Part shown: positions 51,320-59,868 of the stretch, one piece after another | Layout: the number at the start of each line of letters is the position of its first letter | Numbering within the stretch: the first letter of the stretch is position 1 | Origin: Rhodovulum visakhapatnamense | GTDB lineage: Bacteria; Pseudomonadota; Alphaproteobacteria; Rhodobacterales; Rhodobacteraceae | Length of the DNA: 64,000 bases | Direction of reading: 5' to 3' | Assembly: GCF_004365965.1 (NCBI RefSeq) | Contig: NZ_SOEB01000003.1 | Span: 1 to 64,000, forward strand | The notes under the pieces: generated by a model | The model's database searches: none | What the model was told of the DNA's origin: nothing | The model's input: the letters and a program-made list of their open reading frames with translations, nothing else | Program-made: the position numbers and the translations under genes

Positions 51320-51886
51320 ATGACGACACCCACATACTGCTTGACGCGCCGTGGCGTGCTGGCGGCGTTCGCGGCGACGACCGTGGCGGCTGCACCCACC
51401 TATTCGAACGCCTTCGGCCTGATGCGCGGCGCCGGCGATGTCCGGCGCGTCCGGATGTATTCCGGCCGGACCGGCGAAAATATCGACACGGTCTACTGGA
51501 TCGATGGCGAGTACATCGGCGAGGTCGTGAAGGAGATCAACCATTTCATGCGCGACTGGCGCACGGATTCGGCGATCTCGATGGATTTGCGCAATCTCGA
51601 CATCCTCGCGGCCGCGCACAGCCTGATGGACGTGCGCGAACCCTACATGCTGTTGTCGGGCTACCGCACCCCCGAGACCAATGCGATGCTGCGCTCGCGC
51701 TCGTCGGGCGTGGCCAAGAATTCCCTGCACATGAAGGGTCAGGCCGCCGATATCCGGCTGAAAAGCCGGTCGGTCGACCAGATCGCGCGTGCCGCCAGCG
51801 CCTGCCATGCGGGCGGCGTCGGGCGCTATTCGCGCTCGGACTTCGTGCACATGGATTGCGGTCCGGTGCGCAGCTGGGGCCGCTGA
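51320..51886 (+). CDS. DUF882 (YcbK-like, peptidase M15 fold) exported protein
   Basis: A 188-residue protein with a twin-arginine-like leader (TRRGVLAAFAATTVAAAP). The domain matches the D-Ala-D-Ala carboxypeptidase M15/YcbK group: SGYRTPETNAMLR near 115, HMKGQAADI with the first zinc ligands His and Asp near 137, and FVHMDCGPVRSWG with the last His near 178. It probably trims peptidoglycan. E. coli ycbB and ycbK are neighbours too, which supports the link to the divergent transpeptidase. The ATG has GGAG 6 nt upstream. Confidence 0.9.
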   Translation: MTTPTYCLTRRGVLAAFAATTVAAAPTYSNAFGLMRGAGDVRRVRMYSGRTGENIDTVYWIDGEYIGEVVKEINHFMRDWRTDSAISMDLRNLDILAAAHSLMDVREPYMLLSGYRTPETNAMLRSRSSGVAKNSLHMKGQAADIRLKSRSVDQIARAASACHAGGVGRYSRSDFVHMDCGPVRSWGR

Positions 51887-52399
51887 GGCCTCGCAGGGCA
51901 TGACCTGCCGGACTACGACGGGCGCCCGATCCGGACGCCCGGGACGAGGATGCGGCCAGTGCAGCCGCCGGATGCGGTTCGGGCGTTCCGCAATCCGGGC
52001 GATGCACCAGAAGGCTGCCGCTTTCGTCCCAAGGGGTATGCTTGCCGCCCCGGCCATCGCGCCCGTCCCTGTCCTTCCCAACGCTGTCCCGGCCCGGCCG
52101 GTTCTGTTTCAACGCAGACCGCCGCGTCCGGTTCCCGAGTCGTCCCGCCGCCCCCGATCCGGTCCCCGGGCGGACCGCGGCCCGGTCTCCGACCGCCCCG
52201 GTTGGCCTCCGGTCCGGGGGCGAGGCAGAGGGTCGCAGCCCGCCGCCGGGTGGAAAAGCCGTTCCATATGTGATGTCTATGGAGCAGGGGTGGGCGCTGA
52301 CACAAAAGTTTCAAATGACTTTCCCCTTGCCGGTCCGCTAACGGACGGCGCGTTGGCGGCCTGGCGCCGCCGGTATTCTGACCCCGAAAGGAGATGTCG
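51887..52399. other. Intergenic region before sqdB
   Basis: About 510 bp with no credible gene on either strand. Close to sqdB, GTCCG-CTAA-CGGAC (about 52334-52347) forms a small hairpin and GGCGGCCTGGCGCCGCC another. These could be leader structures of the sulfolipid operon. Nothing else is seen. Confidence 0.5.
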
Positions 52400-53617
52400 A
52401 TGAAGATTGCGGTTCTTGGCGGCGATGGGTTCTGCGGCTGGCCGACCTCGCTGCACCTGTCCAACCTCGGTCACGAGATTCACATCATCGACAACCTCAG
52501 CCGGCGCTGGATCGACACCGAGCTGGGCGTGCAGTCGCTGACGCCGATGGACTCGATCCAGGAACGCTGCCGAATCTGGAAGGAAACCTCGGGCGAGCAG
52601 ATCCATTTCCACCTGATCGACCTCGCCAAGGAATATTACCGCCTGCGCGACTGGCTGTCGGAAAACCGCCCCGACGCGGTGATCCATTTCGCCGAGCAGC
52701 GCGCCGCGCCCTATTCGATGATCTCTGACCGCCACAAGATCTACACCGTCGACAACAACATCAACGCCACCCACAACCTGCTGGTGGCGATGGTCGAGAC
52801 CGGGCTCGACGCGCATCTGGTGCATCTGGGCACGATGGGGGTCTATGGCTATTCGACGGTCGGCGCGCCGATCCCCGAGGGCTATCTGGACGTCTCGATC
52901 GACACGCCCGGCGGGTCCAAGGGGATGGAGATCCTGTATCCGACCCGGCCCGGCTCGGTCTATCACATGACCAAGTCGCTCGATCAGATCCTGTTCCAGT
53001 TCTACGCCCAGAACGACGGGGTGCGGGTCACCGACCTGCATCAGGGCATCGTCTGGGGCACCAATACCGACCAGACCAAACGCCATCCGCAGCTGGTGAA
53101 CCGGTTCGACTATGACGGCGATTACGGCACCGTTCTGAACCGCTTCCTGGCCCAGGCCGCCATCGACTATCCGCTGACCGTGCATGGCACCGGCGGGCAG
53201 ACCCGCGCCTTCATCCATATCCAGGACACCGTGCGCTGCATCGAGCTGGCGCTGAAGGATGCCCCCGCCAAGGGCGAGCGGGTCAAGATCTTCAACCAGA
53301 TGACCGAAACCCACCGGGTCCGCGATCTGGCCGAGCTGGTGGCCAAGATGACCGGCGCCAGGATCGCCTATCTGCCGAACCCCCGCAAGGAAGCCCCCGA
53401 GAACGAGCTGATCGTGAAAAACGACAACTTCCTCGGCCTCGGGCTCGACCCGATCACCCTGCAGGAGGGCCTGCTGGAAGAGGTGGTCGAGATCGCGAAG
53501 AAATTCGCCCACCGGGTCGACCGCAAGCGCGTGCCCTGCGTCTCGGCCTGGACCCGCGATCTGGCCAGCCGGGTCGAGCGCGATCCGGAAGGCAAGCGGC
53601 TGAAATCGGTCTCGTGA
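52400..53617 (+). CDS. sqdB: UDP-sulfoquinovose synthase SqdB
   Basis: Converts UDP-glucose and sulfite to UDP-sulfoquinovose for sulfolipid. The 405-residue extended SDR has the NAD motif AVLGGDGFCGWPTSLHLS, the substrate-site HFAEQRAAPYSMI, the catalytic T-M-E/Y-K pattern (LGTMGVYG and VYHMTKSLDQ), and the conserved DLHQGIVWGTNTDQT. The ATG at 52400 is preferred over 52394 because AAAGGAG is then about 7 nt away. It overlaps sqdD by 4 nt. Confidence 0.96.
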   Translation: MKIAVLGGDGFCGWPTSLHLSNLGHEIHIIDNLSRRWIDTELGVQSLTPMDSIQERCRIWKETSGEQIHFHLIDLAKEYYRLRDWLSENRPDAVIHFAEQRAAPYSMISDRHKIYTVDNNINATHNLLVAMVETGLDAHLVHLGTMGVYGYSTVGAPIPEGYLDVSIDTPGGSKGMEILYPTRPGSVYHMTKSLDQILFQFYAQNDGVRVTDLHQGIVWGTNTDQTKRHPQLVNRFDYDGDYGTVLNRFLAQAAIDYPLTVHGTGGQTRAFIHIQDTVRCIELALKDAPAKGERVKIFNQMTETHRVRDLAELVAKMTGARIAYLPNPRKEAPENELIVKNDNFLGLGLDPITLQEGLLEEVVEIAKKFAHRVDRKRVPCVSAWTRDLASRVERDPEGKRLKSVS

Positions 53618-54453
53618 GCGACGGTCTCAGGCCCGCCCGTCCGGCGGGCGGCCCCGATGCCTATGTCACCCTGGTCACCAACGCCGATTTCGCGCTGGGG
53701 GCCAGGGCGCTGGTCCGGTCCCTGGCGCTGTCGGGGACCGGCGCCGATATCTGCGTCCTGCATACCGGCGGCGTGGACGCGGCCAGCCTCGCGCCGCTCG
53801 CCGATCTGGGTGCGCGGCTGGTCGAAACCGACCTGCTGCCCACCTCGGCCGCCTTCAACGCGGCCCATGCCCGCGACAGGCTGCACCGCGAGGCGCCCTT
53901 CACCAAGGGCGAGAAACCGGCCTTTCACACGCCTTTGGACAATTTCTGCAAGCTGCGCCTTTGGCAGCTCGACTACGACCGTGTGGTCTTTCTCGATGCC
54001 GACACGCTGGTCCTGCAGAATATCGACCGGCTCTTCGACTATCCCGAATTCTGCGCGGCCCCGAACGTCTATGAAAGCCTCGCCGATTTCCACCGGATGA
54101 ATTCGGGCGTCTTTACCGCGCGCCCCTCGCAGGCGACCTTCGCGGCGATGATGGACCGGCTCGATGCGCCGGGCGCCTTCTGGCGCCGGACCGACCAGAC
54201 CTTCCTGCAGGAGTTTTTCCCCGACTGGCACGGGCTGCCGGTCTTCTGCAACATGCTGCAATATGTGTGGTTCACCCTGCCGGACCTCTGGTCCTGGCCC
54301 GAGATCCGCGTGCTGCATTTCCAGTATGAAAAGCCCTGGCAGGACCATGCCAAGGCCGATCGCCTCAAGCCGCTGATCGACCTCTGGCGCGCCTATGCCG
54401 AGGGCACCACCATCCCCGATCCCGCCACCCTGCCCGGACCGGCCGCGCCATGA
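53614..54453 (+). CDS. sqdD: Glycogenin-like glycosyltransferase SqdD
   Basis: A 279-residue GT8-family transferase that, in Rhodobacter sphaeroides, is required for sulfolipid formation, probably by transferring sulfoquinovose to diacylglycerol. The DxD motif is in VVFLDADTLVLQNIDRLF near residue 128, and FHRMNSGVFTARPS and the terminal LHFQYEKPWQDH fit the family. It is coupled by 4-nt overlaps with sqdB and sqdC. Confidence 0.92.
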   Translation: MSDGLRPARPAGGPDAYVTLVTNADFALGARALVRSLALSGTGADICVLHTGGVDAASLAPLADLGARLVETDLLPTSAAFNAAHARDRLHREAPFTKGEKPAFHTPLDNFCKLRLWQLDYDRVVFLDADTLVLQNIDRLFDYPEFCAAPNVYESLADFHRMNSGVFTARPSQATFAAMMDRLDAPGAFWRRTDQTFLQEFFPDWHGLPVFCNMLQYVWFTLPDLWSWPEIRVLHFQYEKPWQDHAKADRLKPLIDLWRAYAEGTTIPDPATLPGPAAP

Positions 54454-55325
54454 GCCTTGCCGTCACCGGCGCGACCGGCCTTGTCGGGCGCTTCTTCGTC
54501 GAAGAGGCGCTGGCCCGGGGCGAGCCGGTCACGATCCTCGGCCGCACCCCGCCGCCGCCGGGGTTTTTCTCGGCCCCGACAGGCTTTCGCCCCTATGCGC
54601 TGGGCGACCGTCCCGACCTCTCCAACCTCGACGCGCTCGTTCATTGCGCCTTCGCCCATCTGCCCGGCCGCTATCGGGGCGGCGAGGGCGGCGATCCGGC
54701 GGGCTTCACGGCCGCCAATCTCGACGGTTCGATCGCGCTTTTCGAGACGGCGCGCGCGGCCGGGCTCCGCCACCTCGTCTTTCTCTCAAGCCGGGCGGTC
54801 TACGGCCATTACCCGCCCGGCACCGCGCTGACGGAACCGCTGACGCCCTATCCCGACACGCTGTACGGCGAGGTGAAGGCCCGGGCCGAAACCGCGCTCC
54901 TGTCGCTTGCCACCGACAGCTTCGCCCCGGTCGCCCTGCGCGCCACCGGCGTCTACGGACCCGCAGGCCCCGGCCGCCCCCATAAATGGCAGACGCTCTT
55001 CGACGATTTCCGCCAGGGCCGCCCCATCGCGCCCCGCCGCGGCACCGAGGTCCATGGCGCGGATCTGGCCGCCGCCGCCCGGCTGCTGCGCGACGCGGGC
55101 GCGCGCGGGGTCTTCAACGTCTCGGATATCCTGCTCGACCGCCATGACCTCCTGGCGCTGGTCGCCGAGGCCGAGGGCATTCCCCATCCGCTGCCACCCC
55201 GCTCGGACGCGGCTGTCAGCGCCATGCGCTGCGACCGCCTTGCGGCCTTCGGCTGGACGCCCGGCGGGCTGGCCCGGCTTACGGCAACCATCCCTGCGCT
55301 TTGCCGCCCCTGCCCGGCCAACTGA
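54450..55325 (+). CDS. sqdC: NAD-dependent epimerase/dehydratase family protein SqdC
   Basis: A 291-residue SDR-fold protein with VTGATGLVGRFFVEEAL at the N-terminus, FLSSRAVYGHYPPGT with Ser, and TLYGEVKARAE with Tyr-Lys near residue 133. In R. sphaeroides SqdC is the third product of the sulfolipid operon and affects the sulfoquinovosyl pool; its exact reaction is less settled. Position and coupling to sqdD support the name. Confidence 0.88.
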   Translation: MSLAVTGATGLVGRFFVEEALARGEPVTILGRTPPPPGFFSAPTGFRPYALGDRPDLSNLDALVHCAFAHLPGRYRGGEGGDPAGFTAANLDGSIALFETARAAGLRHLVFLSSRAVYGHYPPGTALTEPLTPYPDTLYGEVKARAETALLSLATDSFAPVALRATGVYGPAGPGRPHKWQTLFDDFRQGRPIAPRRGTEVHGADLAAAARLLRDAGARGVFNVSDILLDRHDLLALVAEAEGIPHPLPPRSDAAVSAMRCDRLAAFGWTPGGLARLTATIPALCRPCPAN

Positions 55326-55346
55326 TCCCCACAGCCCCGGCCTGCC

Positions 55347-55369
55347 TCTTCTTCTTGGCAAAAATACCC
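55347..55369 (+). repeat. Dispersed TTCTTGGC element after sqdBDC
   Basis: TCTTCTTCTTGGCAAAAATA followed by CCC, 21 nt past the sqdC stop. It is the fourth copy in the window, again at an operon 3' end. Confidence 0.65.
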
Positions 55370-55470
55370 ATGACAAGGGTCTGCCATCCCTCTCCGCCGC
55401 CCGGGGATGGACCCCCGGCGCTGCGTCCCTACATATTCCTCAAACCGTCATCAGTGAGGATTTCCGAACC

Positions 55471-56196
55471 ATGATCGACATTACCGAAGAAACCGCCGAA
55501 GGCCTTCTCGAAATCCGGGCGACCGGGCGCGTCACCGAACAGGATTACGAAACCGTCCTGATCCCCGCCGTCACAAGGGCACGCGACTGGGGGGTGCCGG
55601 TGCGGCTCCTCTACCAGATCGGCCCCGATTTCGACGGCTATTCCCCCGGCGCGCTGCTGGCCGATGCCCGGCTGGGCCTGAAGCACTGGCGCGGCTTCGA
55701 GAAGATCGCCGTCGTCACCGACAATGACAAGATCGAGGCCGGGGTGCGGATGTTCGGCTTTACCCTGCCCTGCCCGGTCCGCACCTTCGATCTCGACAAG
55801 CGCGACGAGGCGCGGCTCTGGCTGCGCGAATCCCTCGGGGCGCTGCATGTCGAGGAAATCGGCGAGGACGCGCTCGAGGTGCAGCTGATCGGCCGGCTCG
55901 ACAGTGCCTCCTACAAGGCCCGCACCCCCGATCTCGACGCCTATGGCGCGGCCCATGACCGTTATCGCCTGATGGTGGACCTGCGCCGCTTCGAGGGCTG
56001 GCAGGGTCCGGCGGCGGTGGGCGAGCATCTGGGCCTGATCCGCCATCACCGCCGCCAGCCCTACCGGATCGCGGTGGTCGGCGACAAGTCCTGGATGAAG
56101 CTTGCGGAAACCGTCCTGCCGATGGTGCTGGACGCCAAGACCAAGTATTTCGACGAGGACGACTATCCCGCCGCCCGGGCCTGGCTGCTGGCCTGA
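55471..56196 (+). CDS. Tandem SpoIIAA-like (STAS-type) domain protein
   Basis: A 241-residue cytoplasmic protein made of two SpoIIAA-like domains. The first (about 1-118) has ATGRVTEQDYETVLIPAV, GLKHWRGFEKIAVVTDND and RTFDLDKRDEARLWLRES. The second (about 121-241) repeats the plan with LIGRLDSASYKARTPDLDAY, HRRQPYRIAVVGDKSW and KYFDEDDYPAARAWLLA. Single-domain members are widespread and uncharacterised; the duplication is notable. It is monocistronic by spacing. Confidence 0.85.
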   Translation: MIDITEETAEGLLEIRATGRVTEQDYETVLIPAVTRARDWGVPVRLLYQIGPDFDGYSPGALLADARLGLKHWRGFEKIAVVTDNDKIEAGVRMFGFTLPCPVRTFDLDKRDEARLWLRESLGALHVEEIGEDALEVQLIGRLDSASYKARTPDLDAYGAAHDRYRLMVDLRRFEGWQGPAAVGEHLGLIRHHRRQPYRIAVVGDKSWMKLAETVLPMVLDAKTKYFDEDDYPAARAWLLA

Positions 56197-56381
56197 CCGG
56201 CCCATCCCCGCGCCCCCCGGCCCGGTGCCGGAGCGGTGCCGGAGGGCGCTTCGGCGCCCTTGCCGGTCCCGGCGCCGCCCCCCTCTTTGGCCAATCGCCG
56301 CACCGCCTGCGCACGGGACTCGACCTGACGGGCGCGTTCACGCATTATCGGAAAGGTGGTAAGAGGGACACGGCATCACCC

Positions 56382-58721
56382 ATGTACGATGCATTCTTCG
56401 GGCTGGCGCACCGACCGTTCGGCGTCGCGCCATGCGAGGGGTCCGTGCATTGGACCGACCCGCACTGGCATGATTTCGAACGCCTCCGGCTGGCGCTGAT
56501 CGACGGCGCGCCTCTGGCGCTGGTGCTGGGCGATACCGGCACCGGCAAGACCACCTTCTTGCGCGCGCTTCTGCGCGACGAGACGCTGGCCGACATCTTC
56601 CGCCCGGCCTTCCAGACCAACCCCACCGGCGACGGTCCTGCGCTCCTGCGCTGGATCCTCTCGGCCTTCGGCGCCGAGGCGGGCGCGGCCGATCTCGATA
56701 CGCTGCTGGCCCGGGTCGAAACCGTGCTGGCCGATATCCGCGCCGCGGGCAGGCTGCCGCTGCTGGCCATCGACGAGGCGCAGGGCCTTTCGGATTGCGG
56801 GCTCGAGATGCTCGACCGGGTGGCGCATCCCGACCGGGGCGACGGCGCGGCCTTTCAGGTGGTGCTGGCCGGGCTGCCCGATCTCGAACCGCACCTGTCC
56901 CAGGCCCGCCCGTCCTTCCTGAGCCTCGCCGAGGACAGCGTGGTCCGGCTGAAACCGATGACCGCGGCCGAGACCGCCGATTATATCCGCACCCGGATTG
57001 CGGCGGCCGGAGGTTCCGCCGGGACGCTGCTGGATGCCGATGCCATGGCGCTGATCCATGGTCAGGCCCAGGGCGTCCCGCGCCTGGTCAACGTGCTGTG
57101 CGACCGCTGCCTGAATGCAGCCTTCGCCGCGCGCCAGCCCCGGCCCGATGCGGCGCTGGTGCGCAGCGTTCTGGCAGACTGGACCGACCCGTCCGGCGCC
57201 GACAGCTGCGTCTTCGAGACGCCCGATGCGGGCGGGCCGCAGGCGATGCCCCGTCCCGCGCCCCATGCCGCGCCCCATGCCGCCCGCCCGGCCGGCCCCG
57301 CGCCGATGCCGCCCGGGGCGTCCCCTGACGCGGCTCCCGCGGATCGGTCCGGCCCCGCGCCCGAAGCCGATCCCATGGCCGGGACGACCGCGGCACACCC
57401 GCCAAGCCTGCCCGACACGATCCAGTTTCATCTCCCGTCCGACCCCGCACCGTCCCCGGCGGCACCGGCGGCACCGACGGCACCGGCGACACCGGCCGCG
57501 CCGATGACGGACCGGATCTCGGCGAAGCCGTCCCCCGCCCCCCTCGCCCCCCTCGCCGCGCCGCCCGCCGCGGCCCCGGCCGTACCTGCCAGCAGGCGCA
57601 GCCGGGGGGGGCGTGCCATCGCCGCCCTTGCCGGGGCCGGGATCGGCCTTGCTGCAAGCCTGGGCGCGCTGGCGCTTCTGACCGGTCCGGGGCGCGATCC
57701 CGCCGCGGAGCCCGGCACCCACGAACCGCGACTGGCCGCCTCGGGTCAAGCGGCGGGCATCGGACCCGACGCCGCCCTTGCGCCTTTGTCCGACCGGCTG
57801 GCCGAGGCCCGCGCCGCCGCCGGAGCCGCCGATGCCGAGGCCCGCGCAGCCGCGCGGCGGCTCGACGATACCCAAGCCCGGCTCGTGGCCGCCGAGAGCC
57901 GCCTTGCCGCGACCCGGACCGAGCTTGACGCCATCGAAACGCGGCTTCGCGCCGCCAGTGCCGAGGCCGGCACGGCCGAAATCCGCCGCGATACCGCCCG
58001 GTCCGAGGCCGCGCGCGCCGAAGCCGGTCTGGCCGGGCTGCGCGACCGGATCGCCGAGGCCGAGCTGCGGCTTGCCGCGCTGACCCGGCGGATCGACGAA
58101 ACCGGGGCCGAGCCGCTGATCGGCCTGTCGGCCACCGCCGCCACGCGTCCGGCCCCGAAGCCCCCGGCCGCGGCGCTGGCCGCCGCAGCCGTGCCGCCCG
58201 TCACGCTGCATGCGGCCCCGTCCGATCCGCGCGCCGCACAGCGCCTCTATCGGCAGGCTCTGGCCAGCACCGACCTGCTCGACATCGCCATCGCCTATTC
58301 CCGCGCCGCGGTGAACGGTCAGGCCCGGGCGGCCTATTATCTGGGCCAGATCTACGAGGTCGGCGACGGCGTGGGCCGCGACCTCGACACCGCGCGGCAA
58401 TGGTACATGACGGCCTCGGTCGAGGTCGACGCCGCACGGGCGAGGCTGTCGGACCTGCCCGAGCGCCCGGCCGAACCCGAGCGCGCCCAGGCCTGGCCGC
58501 TGGCCTCGGCCCTGTCCGACGGCGTGGCCGAACTGGTCTGGCAGGGAAGCGGACCCTTCGTGGTCGAACTGGCGCCCGAGCCGGGGCCGCCCTCGGCGGT
58601 CTTCGCAACGCCGCTGACCGCCGCCCGGATCGCCCTGCCCTCCCGGCCCGCGCTGGCCTGGTGGCGGGTGCGGGCGGGCACCGGCGCCCCGACCGAGTGG
58701 CAGCCGCTGACCCCGGAATAG
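56382..58721 (+). CDS. ExeA/GspA-like AAA ATPase with TM helix, coiled coil and Sel1-like repeat
   Basis: A 779-residue multi-domain protein. The N-terminal ATPase (about 1-265) starts YDAFFGLAHRPFGVAP, with Walker A GDTGTGKTTFL near 49 and Walker B LLAIDEAQGLS near 128. A Pro/Ala-rich linker (about 285-405) leads to one transmembrane helix (AIAALAGAGIGLAASLGALALL, about 410-431). A long Ala/Arg/Glu coiled coil (about 465-575) and a Sel1-like repeat (AAYYLGQIYEVGDGVGRDLDTARQWYM near 650-676) follow, probably in the periplasm. ExeA-type ATPases help secretin assembly, but no secretion genes are nearby. Confidence 0.85.
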   Translation: MYDAFFGLAHRPFGVAPCEGSVHWTDPHWHDFERLRLALIDGAPLALVLGDTGTGKTTFLRALLRDETLADIFRPAFQTNPTGDGPALLRWILSAFGAEAGAADLDTLLARVETVLADIRAAGRLPLLAIDEAQGLSDCGLEMLDRVAHPDRGDGAAFQVVLAGLPDLEPHLSQARPSFLSLAEDSVVRLKPMTAAETADYIRTRIAAAGGSAGTLLDADAMALIHGQAQGVPRLVNVLCDRCLNAAFAARQPRPDAALVRSVLADWTDPSGADSCVFETPDAGGPQAMPRPAPHAAPHAARPAGPAPMPPGASPDAAPADRSGPAPEADPMAGTTAAHPPSLPDTIQFHLPSDPAPSPAAPAAPTAPATPAAPMTDRISAKPSPAPLAPLAAPPAAAPAVPASRRSRGGRAIAALAGAGIGLAASLGALALLTGPGRDPAAEPGTHEPRLAASGQAAGIGPDAALAPLSDRLAEARAAAGAADAEARAAARRLDDTQARLVAAESRLAATRTELDAIETRLRAASAEAGTAEIRRDTARSEAARAEAGLAGLRDRIAEAELRLAALTRRIDETGAEPLIGLSATAATRPAPKPPAAALAAAAVPPVTLHAAPSDPRAAQRLYRQALASTDLLDIAIAYSRAAVNGQARAAYYLGQIYEVGDGVGRDLDTARQWYMTASVEVDAARARLSDLPERPAEPERAQAWPLASALSDGVAELVWQGSGPFVVELAPEPGPPSAVFATPLTAARIALPSRPALAWWRVRAGTGAPTEWQPLTPE

Positions 58722-58757
58722 CCCTTTCCCGGATGCAGGGGCCGCGAAGACAGGGCC

Positions 58758-59837
58758 TCAGCAGCCCCCGATGGCGTCGCAGATCCGGCGGCGGTAGGTC
58801 GCGTTCGCGGCACTCATCGCCGGTTCGGCCGCAGGGGCCGTGTTGCGCGTGCAGGGCAGCGTGAATTCCGGATCGAGCCCCATGTTCACGCAGGCCCCGA
58901 CCTCCCAGCCGGGCGGAATGTCGGTCAGGTCGACCTGCGTCCATTTCGGATGGCCGGTCTCTTTCAGCTCGGCGAACTGCGCCAGCACCAGATGCGAGAT
59001 GCTGCGCACCGCGTCGCAGCTGGCGCGGTGATAGCCGTTCTTGCCGATCTGGTATTCATAGGTCATCAGCACCGCCTTGACCGCCACCGCCTCGACCGGA
59101 TCGCTCTGGAAAGGATAGGTGTCGGCGGCGATCGTGGCGGGCGTATAGACCGCCTGCAGCACCGGATCGGTCAGCGCCAGCAGATGGAACCGCTCGGCGG
59201 AAATCCCGGGATCCTGGAACAGCCTGGTGGGCGCGCCCGCCACATAGAAGAAGGCGTCGATCTCGCCCGCCAGCAGCTGCCGCAGCGACTCGTCGGGGCC
59301 GATGGTCACGCGCTCGGCCGCGACCTCGGTCAGGTCGAGCACCAGCGTCGCCGTCACATAGGTGCCGCTGTCCTCGACCCCCACCGCGACCCGCTTGCCC
59401 GCCAGATCGGCGAGGTTGCCGATATCGGACCGGGCCAGCAGGTGAACCTCTTCATTGTAAAGCGGAAAGGCGATCCGCACCCCGGCGATGGTCTGGGCGA
59501 TCTCGGGATCGTTCGAGGCATAGGTGCGCAGATATTCCAGCACGTCGCTCTGGACGATGCCGAACTGGGTAAAGCTGCGCTGCCGCACGCCGACGAAGTT
59601 TTCCAGCGACCCCGCGCTTTCGCGCACGTTCAGAACGATGCCGCACTCCCCGGCGATGCGGGCGATGTCGCGGCCGAACTGGATATAGGTGCCGGTCGGT
59701 CCGCCGGTCAGGATGTTTTTCTCGAACTGCTGGGCAAAGGCGGGCCCGGCGGCAACAAGGCCCGCCAGCGCAAGCCCTGCCAGACCCCCGTCGCGCAGGG
59801 CGAAAATGGCGCGCCGGGACCGATGGAAAAGGGACAT
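58758..59837 (-). CDS. TAXI family TRAP transporter solute-binding subunit (orphan)
   Basis: A 359-residue exported protein with a signal peptide ending VAAGPAFA-QQF. TAXI marks are ILTGGPTGTYIQFGRDIARI at the mature N-terminus, ESAGSLENFVGVRQ near 80, GKRVAVGVEDSGTYVTA near 155, and AFFYVAGAPTRLF near 195. No TRAP permease lies in the window. The C-terminus adds an unusual cysteine-containing tail (RRRICDAIGGC). It is 31 nt downstream of the coiled-coil gene and co-transcribed with it. The ATG at 59837 has AGGAG 9 nt upstream. Confidence 0.88.
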   Translation of the reverse strand: MSLFHRSRRAIFALRDGGLAGLALAGLVAAGPAFAQQFEKNILTGGPTGTYIQFGRDIARIAGECGIVLNVRESAGSLENFVGVRQRSFTQFGIVQSDVLEYLRTYASNDPEIAQTIAGVRIAFPLYNEEVHLLARSDIGNLADLAGKRVAVGVEDSGTYVTATLVLDLTEVAAERVTIGPDESLRQLLAGEIDAFFYVAGAPTRLFQDPGISAERFHLLALTDPVLQAVYTPATIAADTYPFQSDPVEAVAVKAVLMTYEYQIGKNGYHRASCDAVRSISHLVLAQFAELKETGHPKWTQVDLTDIPPGWEVGACVNMGLDPEFTLPCTRNTAPAAEPAMSAANATYRRRICDAIGGC

Positions 59838-59868
59838 TCTCAAACACTCCTCTGCGCAGGGGCAGGCG

